Notes under the pieces: generated by a model
The model's input: only the letters and a program-made list of their open reading frames with translations
Told to the model about the DNA's origin: nothing
Database searches by the model: none
DNA from: a virus
Virus record (IMG/VR): IMGVR_UViG_3300009180_000015
Coordinates: 1-32,861 of that record
Length of the DNA: 32,861 nucleotides
Direction: 5' to 3' (one strand)
Part shown: positions 13,920 through 20,448 of the stretch, piece by piece
Layout: each line of letters begins with the position of its first letter
Position numbering within the stretch: the first letter of the stretch is position 1
Translations under genes and position numbers: made by a program

Positions 13920-14150
13920 ATGAATTACAAAAACAAAATTTTTACAACTCTTGAATTAGGAGAAGAAAAACAAGAAGTATTTACTCAAGAATTTACTAAT
14001 GTTGAAACTCCTAAATTATTTGCACAACTTATGGTTGTAAGTACAAAAGAAGGTATGGTTAGAATTGAAAATGCAATTAAAAATACCTATTATCAAAAAG
14101 ATGCAAATAAAATTATTGAAACATTAAATTTAATATTTAAAAATTATTAA
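13920..14150 (+). CDS. Small hypothetical protein
   Basis: A 76-residue protein (MNYKNKIFTTLELGEEKQEVFTQEFTNVETPKLFAQLMVV) with alternating polar and hydrophobic residues that suggest a small alpha/beta fold. It is the first gene behind the duplicated promoter, a position parallel to the unknown gene at 2737. No similarity between the two proteins is obvious by eye. Function unknown. Confidence 0.7.
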   Translation: MNYKNKIFTTLELGEEKQEVFTQEFTNVETPKLFAQLMVVSTKEGMVRIENAIKNTYYQKDANKIIETLNLIFKNY

Positions 14151-14190
14151 TCCCCAAAGGGCAGGGATGCGACTGCACAACGCATATTTT
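14151..14190 (+). other. Short GC-richer hairpin between genes
   Basis: A locally GC-richer stretch has CCCC/GGG runs and then a hairpin with arms ATGCG (14167-14171) and CGCAT (14181-14185), ending in ATTTT. It sits between two genes of one operon. It could be a weak terminator, an RNA-stabilising structure or a processing site. I see no further signal. Confidence 0.35.
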
Positions 14191-14214
14191 AAAACCAAAT
14201 AAAAATTAAAAACT

Positions 14215-14649
14215 ATGGGAACGAGAAGCACTTACAGAATTATTGAGCAACACAAACAAACAGACTCAATAACAAGCAATGAGATTACATTAATTTACTG
14301 CCAATATGATGGTTATCCTGAAGGGCATCCATTAGAAACTGCTGAATGGCTATCTAAAGGATATGTAGTTAATGGATTAGGTCTTAAAGATGATACATTG
14401 GTATTTAATGGGGCAGGATGTTTAGCAGCTCAATTAATTGCTAAAATAAAAGATGGTCCAGGTAACGTTTATATTTATGGATTAAATAGTAGAAGCAAAT
14501 GTTCTGAAGATTATTTGTATGATATTATAATTAAATCAGATAGAACTATTGAGTATGTAGGTTATCATAATGACCATTGCCAAACAGAATTTTTTAGAGG
14601 TACACCAAAAGAATTTGTTGGAAGTTTTATTAACCTAAAAGAATCATAA
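14215..14649 (+). CDS. MGTRS-type conserved phage protein
   Basis: A 144-residue protein starting MGTRSTYRI, followed by LIYCQYDGYPEGHP (about 27-40). This pair of motifs is shared by a widespread phage family of unknown function. The rest (LAAQLIAKIKDGPGNVYIYGL, DYLYDIIIKSDRTIEYVGY) looks like a compact alpha/beta domain. Frequent in phage accessory blocks, it may act on host metabolism or signalling, but no activity is known to me. Confidence 0.75.
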   Translation: MGTRSTYRIIEQHKQTDSITSNEITLIYCQYDGYPEGHPLETAEWLSKGYVVNGLGLKDDTLVFNGAGCLAAQLIAKIKDGPGNVYIYGLNSRSKCSEDYLYDIIIKSDRTIEYVGYHNDHCQTEFFRGTPKEFVGSFINLKES

Positions 14650-14650
14650 T

Positions 14651-14785
14651 ATGAAAATAAAAGCATACAGATTACATCAAGGTAACTGCATTACCTTATT
14701 ACCTACAATAGAATATTGGTCGGCAATACGAGCAGTAAACTTTAAATGGTTATCATATTCATACACAATACAAATATACAAATGA
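14651..14785 (+). CDS. Small hypothetical protein
   Basis: A 44-residue basic and aromatic protein (MKIKAYRLHQGNCITLLPTI...YSYTIQIYK). It starts one base after the MGTRS protein stop codon and its stop overlaps the next ATG (ATGA). The tight junctions support translation. No function recognised. Confidence 0.55.
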   Translation: MKIKAYRLHQGNCITLLPTIEYWSAIRAVNFKWLSYSYTIQIYK

Positions 14786-14865
14786 AACAAAGACAATACA
14801 ATATAGAAGCTGCTATCATATTAGTCATAGCATTTTTAATTACCGCTTACCTAGAAAATATATAA
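14782..14865 (+). CDS. Very small single-pass membrane peptide
   Basis: A 27-residue peptide, MKQRQYNIEAA followed by a hydrophobic stretch (IILVIAFLITAYL). It is coupled to the previous gene by ATGA and to the next by one base. Single-helix peptides of this size can act on host membrane proteins. The evidence is only the neat spacing and the hydrophobic profile. Confidence 0.5.
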   Translation: MKQRQYNIEAAIILVIAFLITAYLENI

Positions 14866-14866
14866 T

Positions 14867-15043
14867 ATGTCATACTCAACTTGCTGCGGAGCACATACCA
14901 CAATGCCCGAAATGGGAATATGTCCCGATTGCTTAGAACATTGCGATTGGGAAGAAGAAGATGAAGATGCGGAAGATGTTGAGGCTGAAAAAGAAGCAGA
15001 TAACCAAATTGCTCAAACTAAAATAAACAAATATGAGAAATAA
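14867..15043 (+). CDS. Small cysteine-rich acidic protein, zinc-ribbon-like
   Basis: A 58-residue protein with STCCGAHTTMPEMGICPDCLEHCDW at its start (Cys6, Cys7, His10, Cys19, Cys22, His25, Cys26), a probable zinc-binding knot, followed by a run of Glu and Asp (about 29-44). Short proteins with a CPDC...HC pattern like this occur in other Bacteroidota phages. The acidic tail after a zinc knuckle might mimic nucleic acid. It overlaps the following gene by 11 bases. Confidence 0.65.
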   Translation: MSYSTCCGAHTTMPEMGICPDCLEHCDWEEEDEDAEDVEAEKEADNQIAQTKINKYEK

Positions 15044-15206
15044 TTATGAACTAAAACAAGCCATCTTAGATAAAATGGAGAACGAACTCCTAATAGAAAA
15101 AATAATGAAACTTGAAAAGAAAATAGGTGAACTTGAGGCTAAAATAAGATATGAACATTTAACAATTAAAACCCAAACCAATGAGAAAAGCCTTAGAATT
15201 AATTAA
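15033..15206 (+). CDS. Small coiled-coil protein
   Basis: A 57-residue, Lys/Glu-rich helical protein. Residues about 7-42 (ILDKMENELLIEKIMKLEKKI and GELEAKI) show heptad spacing of Leu/Ile, so a coiled coil is likely. Overlaps its neighbours by 11 and 26 bases. Function unknown. Confidence 0.55.
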   Translation: MRNNYELKQAILDKMENELLIEKIMKLEKKIGELEAKIRYEHLTIKTQTNEKSLRIN

Positions 15207-15288
15207 GTTCTTCTTTTTTTCAGTACCTTTATTTTTGATTATATATACAACTGCTATTATTTACTTCTTTATAAAAGATAGACAATGA
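15181..15288 (+). CDS. Very small single-pass membrane protein
   Basis: A 35-residue peptide with a long hydrophobic helix (FFFFSVPLFLIIYTTAIIYFF, split as about residues 10-30) flanked by basic ends (MRKALELIK, IKDRQ). Its stop overlaps the next ATG (ATGA). It is a probable inner-membrane peptide, in the same operon as another at 14782. Confidence 0.5.
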   Translation: MRKALELIKFFFFSVPLFLIIYTTAIIYFFIKDRQ

Positions 15289-15491
15289 AAACGGCAATGC
15301 AAGAATTAATTGAAGAATTTAAATATGTTCAAGAATTTCCTATGATATTAGGTATAATCAAAAGGGCAGAATTATTACTTGAAAAAGAAAAAGAGCAGAT
15401 ATTAGATGCTTATTTAAAAGGATATATACATTATTATCCAAAAGTTGATTCAAAAGAATACTACAACCAAACCTATAACCAAAACAAATAA
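15285..15491 (+). CDS. Small conserved hypothetical phage protein
   Basis: A 68-residue protein with the layout MKTAMQELIEEF, a helix rich in Glu/Lys (LLLEKEKEQILDAYLKGY) and an ending around EYYNQTYNQNK. Proteins with this EKEQI...AY...EYYNxTY pattern recur in Bacteroidota phages and prophages. I know of no function. Joined to its neighbour by ATGA. Confidence 0.7.
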   Translation: MKTAMQELIEEFKYVQEFPMILGIIKRAELLLEKEKEQILDAYLKGYIHYYPKVDSKEYYNQTYNQNK

Positions 15492-15494
15492 CCT

Positions 15495-15653
15495 ATGAAA
15501 GAACTTTTAAAGTTTAGAGAATGGGTAGAGCAACAATGCAAGACAGGTCAACCTTTTACCTGTGCAGAAGTCTTAAATAAGATTGATGAAATATTAGAAT
15601 ATGATGAAGATATTGAAGAAATATATTTAACTTCGTGCTATGAAATGGAATAA
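15495..15653 (+). CDS. Small acidic hypothetical protein
   Basis: A 52-residue protein (MKELLKFREWVEQQCKTGQP...DEILEYDEDIEEIYL) with an acidic C-terminal half. It is the last of the run of small genes, and its final 14 bases overlap the tail assembly chaperone gene. No motif recognised. Confidence 0.6.
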   Translation: MKELLKFREWVEQQCKTGQPFTCAEVLNKIDEILEYDEDIEEIYLTSCYEME

Positions 15654-16320
15654 TCTCACACTTTGGCAATACCAACAGATAATCCCAATAATGACCAAAC
15701 CTGAAAAGGATTGGACTGAATTAGATATTGATGTAAAATTGCTATGCGTTATAACAGGATTAACCGAGTATCAAATAGACTCAATGAGTTTGGATGAACT
15801 TAAAACAATAAGGAAAGACTTAGACTTCCTACAAACGCCAATTACAGGCGCACCTGTGGACTTTATTGTTGTAAATGGCAAAAGGTATAGGATTAACTAC
15901 AACGTCAAAAATATGCCTTCTGCTCGTTATATAGAGAGCAAGGTATTTGCTAAGAACACAGTTGAGAATTTGCATAAGATAGCTGCTTCAATGGTAATAC
16001 CACAAAAAAGGTCATGGTTGGGTAAATGGGTAGATGATAAATATGATGCAAGTATGCACGAGGAATATGCAAAAGATATGCAAGAGGCAAATTTTATACA
16101 CATATATCATTCGTTAGTTTTTTTTTATCAACTATACAGAAATTGGATAGAAGTTTCAAAGGATTATATGGAGATGGAACTATTGACGAAGATGAACAAA
16201 GTGGAATCGCAACTAGTGATGGGAATTTTATACGAATCTATGGATGGCATTATACCTGCAAACTTATTGCCGCCCAAGAAAATATCAGAGCTTCGGAAGT
16301 ATTTGACCTTACCACATTAG
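15640..16320 (+). CDS. Tail assembly chaperone, upstream (G-like) product
   Basis: A 226-residue protein located shortly before tail genes and the tape measure, where the chaperone pair resides in siphoviruses. It is helical, with VNGKRYRINYNVKNMPSARYIE (about 77-98) and a hydrophobic FIHIYHSLVFFYQLYRNW block (about 149-166). A run of nine T (16118-16126) lies inside this block and would allow a -1 shift to the frame that ends at 16394. The zero frame continues 64 codons past the run, so the short product is much longer than the shift point. Chaperone identity is inferred from position, the overlap and the slippery site. Confidence 0.75.
   Translation: MKWNNLTLWQYQQIIPIMTKPEKDWTELDIDVKLLCVITGLTEYQIDSMSLDELKTIRKDLDFLQTPITGAPVDFIVVNGKRYRINYNVKNMPSARYIESKVFAKNTVENLHKIAASMVIPQKRSWLGKWVDDKYDASMHEEYAKDMQEANFIHIYHSLVFFYQLYRNWIEVSKDYMEMELLTKMNKVESQLVMGILYESMDGIIPANLLPPKKISELRKYLTLPH
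16119..16125 (+). other. Probable -1 ribosomal frameshift site (T-run)
   Basis: In the zero frame the codons are GTT TTT TTT TAT, inside nine consecutive T (16118-16126). The heptamer T-TTT-TTT at 16119-16125 is a standard -1 slippery sequence. After the shift the reading continues as TTA TCA ACT and stays open to 16394. No ATG opens the downstream frame before position 16300, only a TTG at 16143, which favours frameshifting over a separate start. Confidence 0.65.
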
Positions 16321-16394
16321 AGTTTCTAAATGCTATGGCTTATATGAAAGCTAAAAATTCATACGACAGAGAACAAAATAAGAAGTTGAGATAG
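16125..16394 (+). CDS. Tail assembly chaperone, -1 frame (T-like) extension
   Basis: The -1 frame adds about 89 residues. The first part (KGLYGDGTIDEDEQSG) is loose and acidic, and the later part (WHYTCKLIAAQENI, VFDLTTLEFLNAMAYMKAKN, ending NKKLR) is strongly helical and resembles the C-terminal part of known chaperone fusions. Fused to the first 162 residues of the gene at 15640 it would give a protein of about 251 residues. In lambda the G-T fusion binds the tape measure during tail assembly. The intrinsic terminator at 16406 follows closely. Confidence 0.65.
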   Translation, partial: LSTIQKLDRSFKGLYGDGTIDEDEQSGIATSDGNFIRIYGWHYTCKLIAAQENIRASEVFDLTTLEFLNAMAYMKAKNSYDREQNKKLR

Positions 16395-16405
16395 GTTTAT
16401 TGGTT

Positions 16406-16434
16406 ACCCCTGCTTTAGAAGGCGGGGGTTTTTT
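16406..16434 (+). terminator. Intrinsic terminator
   Basis: ACCCCTGC (16406-16413) pairs with GCGGGGGT (16422-16429) through eight pairs, one of them G-U, around an 8-base loop. T residues run to 16434. GC-rich stem plus T-tract make this a convincing rho-independent terminator after the chaperone frame. It also separates that region from the tail genes and means that a start at 16435 is unlikely. Confidence 0.88.
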
Positions 16435-16470
16435 GTGCGATATTCTAATCCAATTCAGCTATTTAAGATT

Positions 16471-17193
16471 ATGAGTGAGGCAAAAGCACAGGCAAAAGCA
16501 TTAAAGGATGGATACCTTAAAAGTATAGGTGAGGCAGTTGATGTCATTAATCCTGATGAATTGCCTGTTGTAGAAAGAATGATGTATTTCTATGGTAAGG
16601 CTTTTAATGATGCAGTTCAATTTTATCTTAATAAATCAGGCTCAATAGCTTCAGGAAAAATAGGTGAGTTAGTTCCACCAAAAGTTAATAAGTTTGGGAA
16701 CAATTATGAAATGTGGTTAGGTTATGATAAAAAAAATCCTGCATCAGTTTATTATGATTATGTAAATAAGGGAGTTAAAGGCGTTGGAGGTGAAAATGCT
16801 AAACCCAAGAAAATAGGTAATACACCATACGAATACAAGACACCATATCCTAATAAGAAAATGGCTAAGTCTATTGAGGCTTGGTATAAATTAGGAAAGG
16901 CAAAGGTTAGTAATGAAAGTCAAAAATATAATTTAAAGGCAGGGCAATCTAAAAACAAAAGACTAAAAGAAGTAGTACCTAAGCCATTGACATTATTACA
17001 GATTTCTTATATGACAGCAACAGCTATAAAGCGTGATGGTTTAAGGTCAACATATTTCTTTGATGATGCAATAAAACAGATATTTGATAAAGATTTTTTT
17101 AAAACTATGGCAGTAGCATTTGGGGGTGATATGCAATTACAAATAAGACAAACAGTAAATAAAATAAATAAAGATGGCAATAACAATAAATAG
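16471..17193 (+). CDS. Probable tail-associated structural protein
   Basis: A 240-residue protein starting MSEAKAQAKALKDGYLKSIGE. A GTG 36 bases upstream (16435) lies directly on the T-tract of the preceding terminator and could not have a normal leader, so I use the ATG at 16471. The body has a Gly/Lys-rich middle (DYVNKGVKGVG, PYEYKTPYPNKKMAKSIEAWY) and a helical C-terminus (AIKRDGLRSTYFFDDAIKQIF). Position between chaperone and other tail genes suggests a tail or baseplate component. I recognise no domain. It overlaps the next gene by 20 bases. Confidence 0.65.
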   Translation: MSEAKAQAKALKDGYLKSIGEAVDVINPDELPVVERMMYFYGKAFNDAVQFYLNKSGSIASGKIGELVPPKVNKFGNNYEMWLGYDKKNPASVYYDYVNKGVKGVGGENAKPKKIGNTPYEYKTPYPNKKMAKSIEAWYKLGKAKVSNESQKYNLKAGQSKNKRLKEVVPKPLTLLQISYMTATAIKRDGLRSTYFFDDAIKQIFDKDFFKTMAVAFGGDMQLQIRQTVNKINKDGNNNK

Positions 17194-18388
17194 CTTTCCT
17201 GCAGATTACGCAAGTATGCACGATGACCTTTGGTTTGTAGCAAGTTCTACAAATAGTACAACTAATAATTTTAAATTTGTATATGATGTATATGTAAATA
17301 GCGCACAGGTAAGTAGAAATAAAATATTTCCTGCACCAAGTGCTGAAGGTTATTATGGAGTATTTAACGCATCGCCGATAGTTCGTAGCTATGTAACTAA
17401 TTATTTTGAGCCTTCAGGTTCAAGTGTTTTAGTAGCATCTAATGATAAAATAAAAGTTGACTATCAAGTACGAATAGGTGAGGAAGTTAGTGGGGTAGTA
17501 ATATCTAATTTAGCGAGTGGAAGTTATGCAGGTTATAATTATTATGCACCTTTATTTGGTGATATATTCACAGAGAATGGTGATATACCTTTAGTTCTTT
17601 CATCTTATTATGATGATTTATTAATTGAGAACTATACTGATGATTGGTTAAGTGATAGAGATAATACAGATATTCCTATTGAATATGGCGACCAATATTT
17701 TATTTCATTCTTAAAGATAACAAGTGGTACTTATAAATTATGGGTGCAAACATTAAATGAAAGTAATGTAGTACAGACTTCTGTTAGTGGTGGATTAACT
17801 TTATCAGGACAGTTTAATTTATTTAATTTTCAAGCAGGTTCAATAAATACTTGGGCGGGTAGCACTTTAATTACTGAGAATACTTATGCTTATAATGTTT
17901 ATATCACAGTAGGCGCTGCCGTTACAAGAGTATTAAAATTTAGACAAGTATGCAATCCTAAATATAGACAATATAATCTTCACTTCCTTAATAGGTTGGG
18001 CGGGTTTGATACTATGGCATTTAGATTAGTAAATAAAAGAAGGAGTGAGTTTCAACGTTCAAGTTATAGAAGAAACCCTTATCAATTAAGTGGTTCAAGT
18101 ATGACTAACATAGATAGTTATAACAAATACAATGAAAGTACTTTTAACTTTGCTGTTCAACATACTGATTATTACAGCTTAACAAGTGATTGGGTTAATG
18201 ACCAAGACTATGCTTGGTTGGCTCAATTAGTAGCATCTCCATTAGTTTATATGGAAGTGCAAAGTGCTTATTTTCCTGTAACAATAAGAAATACTAACTA
18301 TCAATACAAGTATAAAGTAGCTGATGGTTTATTTAATTTTGATATGGAAGTAGAGGTAGGTAAATATTTAAACAGCCAATTTAGATAA
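17174..18388 (+). CDS. Phage tail protein
   Basis: A 404-residue, mostly beta-strand protein rich in Ser, Thr, Asn and Tyr. It includes FKFVYDVYVNSAQVSRNKIF (about 34-53), GVFNASPIVRSYV (about 63-75) and YNLHFLNRLGGFDTMAF (about 271-287), a pattern common to a large conserved tail protein of Bacteroidota phages. Probably a distal tail or baseplate component. It shares one base with the next start (TAATG). Confidence 0.75.
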   Translation: MAITINSFPADYASMHDDLWFVASSTNSTTNNFKFVYDVYVNSAQVSRNKIFPAPSAEGYYGVFNASPIVRSYVTNYFEPSGSSVLVASNDKIKVDYQVRIGEEVSGVVISNLASGSYAGYNYYAPLFGDIFTENGDIPLVLSSYYDDLLIENYTDDWLSDRDNTDIPIEYGDQYFISFLKITSGTYKLWVQTLNESNVVQTSVSGGLTLSGQFNLFNFQAGSINTWAGSTLITENTYAYNVYITVGAAVTRVLKFRQVCNPKYRQYNLHFLNRLGGFDTMAFRLVNKRRSEFQRSSYRRNPYQLSGSSMTNIDSYNKYNESTFNFAVQHTDYYSLTSDWVNDQDYAWLAQLVASPLVYMEVQSAYFPVTIRNTNYQYKYKVADGLFNFDMEVEVGKYLNSQFR

Positions 18389-20448
18389 TGATAAAGACTG
18401 AAATTTATATTGAAGATAATAAGATTGATTTATTATTAGATATATCAACGCAATTTACTTATGCTATTGATGACGTTGCAGATTTTGGAACTAAGAATAC
18501 TTCTTTTAGCAAAACAATCAGCATACCAAGTACATCAACAAATAATAAAATATTTGGATTTGTTTTTGATATGGCTAATGATAATGAGTACAATCCTGAC
18601 TTAACGAATGTAAATTATAATTTCAATGCTTCTCAATCTGCCAAGTGCGTAATATTCATAGATAAGATTCAAATATTTAAAGGAGTAATTAGGATACTTG
18701 AAATAATAGTAACCAATGGAATAGCACAATATCAATGCGCAGTATTTGGTGAGTTGGGTGGTTTTATAACTGAATTAGGTAATAAAAGATTAGAAGATTT
18801 AGATTTCAGCGCATATAACCATACTTGGAATACTACAAACATTCAAGCAAGTTGGAATACTATAAATGGTTCAGGATATTATTACCCATTGATTGATTAT
18901 GGTAATGTATCAACTAATAAAGATGATTTTAAAGTAAGTACATTTAGACCTGCATTGTTTGCAAAGGAATATATAGATAAAATATTTGCAGGTACAGATT
19001 ACACATATACATCTGATTTTATTAATACAGCATTTTTTAAGACATTAATTATTCCAAATAATAGTCAGGGGATATTTGGTACAAATGACCAATTTATTTT
19101 AGGTACTATATCTACATCTACAAATATTTTAAATAGTAATACACCAACCGCACGAAATGTTGATTTACCTTTTAGCACTACGACTTTACTTAACTTTACT
19201 GAAAATGCTGGAAAAAGTATATTTACTTATACTTCAAGTACAAAATCTATTAGGGCATTGGCTACTATAACAGGTACATTTCAAACAGATGCAGCTTCTA
19301 ATATTACAGCTTCATTATATATTAATGGCGTTGTAGTTCAACAGCAAATTATTAATACATTTTCTGCTAATAATCCTTTTACATTTACATTTGATTACAC
19401 AGGAGAAATAAGCAATACAAATATAGTAAAGATTAATATTAGTGTTCCAATTACTGCAAATACATATATAGTAAATGTAACCTATGCTAACTTTTCTTTT
19501 AAGCAATTATCAGCGCAGTTAGCAACCGTTGCTTATAATGGTACTGTGGCAATAAATAACAATTTGCCTAAAGGGGTATTTCAAAAAGATTTCTTTTTAA
19601 GTATTTGTAAAATGTTTAATCTATATGTTTATGAAGATAATTTAAATGAAAAATTATTATATATAAAACCATTCATAGACTTTTATGATAATGGTAGTGA
19701 GAATTCATTGGATTGGTCAAATAAAATAGATACTTTACAAAGTATGTCTATTAAACCTATGAGCCAATTAAACGCAAGATATTATTCATATAAATATGCA
19801 ACTGACAATGATTACTATAATGACAACTATTTAAAAAAATATGGTATTGGTTATGGTGATAATATCTATGATACTAATTATGATTTTATAAAAGATACTG
19901 CATCTTCACAAATTATCTTTGCGCCTTCAGTATTAACATTACACACAGGAGAAGATAAATATCATACTGCCATATACAAATTATCTAATAATAATACCCA
20001 AGAGGATACAATGGATAGTGTTATTAGAATTATGATGGCTAAGAAAATAACAGGAGTTAGTACATGGAAATTACAAGATGATGCAGGAGGAACAATATCA
20101 ATATTAACTGCTTATGGTTATGCAGGGCATCTTAATGACCCAAATACGCCAACAATAGATATTAATTTTGGTGTTCCAAAAGAGTTACAATTTCCTGCAA
20201 CTACATACCCAACAGATAATTTATTCAATACATATCATTTACCATATATCTTAGAAATTACAAATAAGAATAGTAAACTATTAACGTGTAGAGTTTATAT
20301 GTCTGCAATAGATATATATAATTTAGATTTTAGTAAATATATATGGATTAATGGTGTGTTATATAGATTAAATAAGATAAACAATTACAATCCTTTAGAG
20401 TTTAATACTACTGAAGTAAATTTATTAAAAGTTATAAATACTAACTAA
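18388..20448 (+). CDS. Large tail or baseplate protein
   Basis: A 686-residue protein. The N-terminus (IDLLLDISTQFTYAIDDVADFG, then SFSKTISIPSTSTNNKIFG, about 13-57) is a signature I know from conserved tail-tip/baseplate proteins of Bacteroidota phages. The rest is rich in beta structure and Asn/Thr. At this size and position before the tape measure it may form the hub or tip. There is no enzyme motif that I can see. It shares a base with the tape measure start (TAATG). Confidence 0.75.
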   Translation: MIKTEIYIEDNKIDLLLDISTQFTYAIDDVADFGTKNTSFSKTISIPSTSTNNKIFGFVFDMANDNEYNPDLTNVNYNFNASQSAKCVIFIDKIQIFKGVIRILEIIVTNGIAQYQCAVFGELGGFITELGNKRLEDLDFSAYNHTWNTTNIQASWNTINGSGYYYPLIDYGNVSTNKDDFKVSTFRPALFAKEYIDKIFAGTDYTYTSDFINTAFFKTLIIPNNSQGIFGTNDQFILGTISTSTNILNSNTPTARNVDLPFSTTTLLNFTENAGKSIFTYTSSTKSIRALATITGTFQTDAASNITASLYINGVVVQQQIINTFSANNPFTFTFDYTGEISNTNIVKINISVPITANTYIVNVTYANFSFKQLSAQLATVAYNGTVAINNNLPKGVFQKDFFLSICKMFNLYVYEDNLNEKLLYIKPFIDFYDNGSENSLDWSNKIDTLQSMSIKPMSQLNARYYSYKYATDNDYYNDNYLKKYGIGYGDNIYDTNYDFIKDTASSQIIFAPSVLTLHTGEDKYHTAIYKLSNNNTQEDTMDSVIRIMMAKKITGVSTWKLQDDAGGTISILTAYGYAGHLNDPNTPTIDINFGVPKELQFPATTYPTDNLFNTYHLPYILEITNKNSKLLTCRVYMSAIDIYNLDFSKYIWINGVLYRLNKINNYNPLEFNTTEVNLLKVINTN

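Noticed and set aside
16435-16470. GTG start giving 12 extra residues for the gene at 16471
   Set aside because: The GTG sits directly on the T-tract of a strong terminator and could not have a normal ribosome-binding leader.
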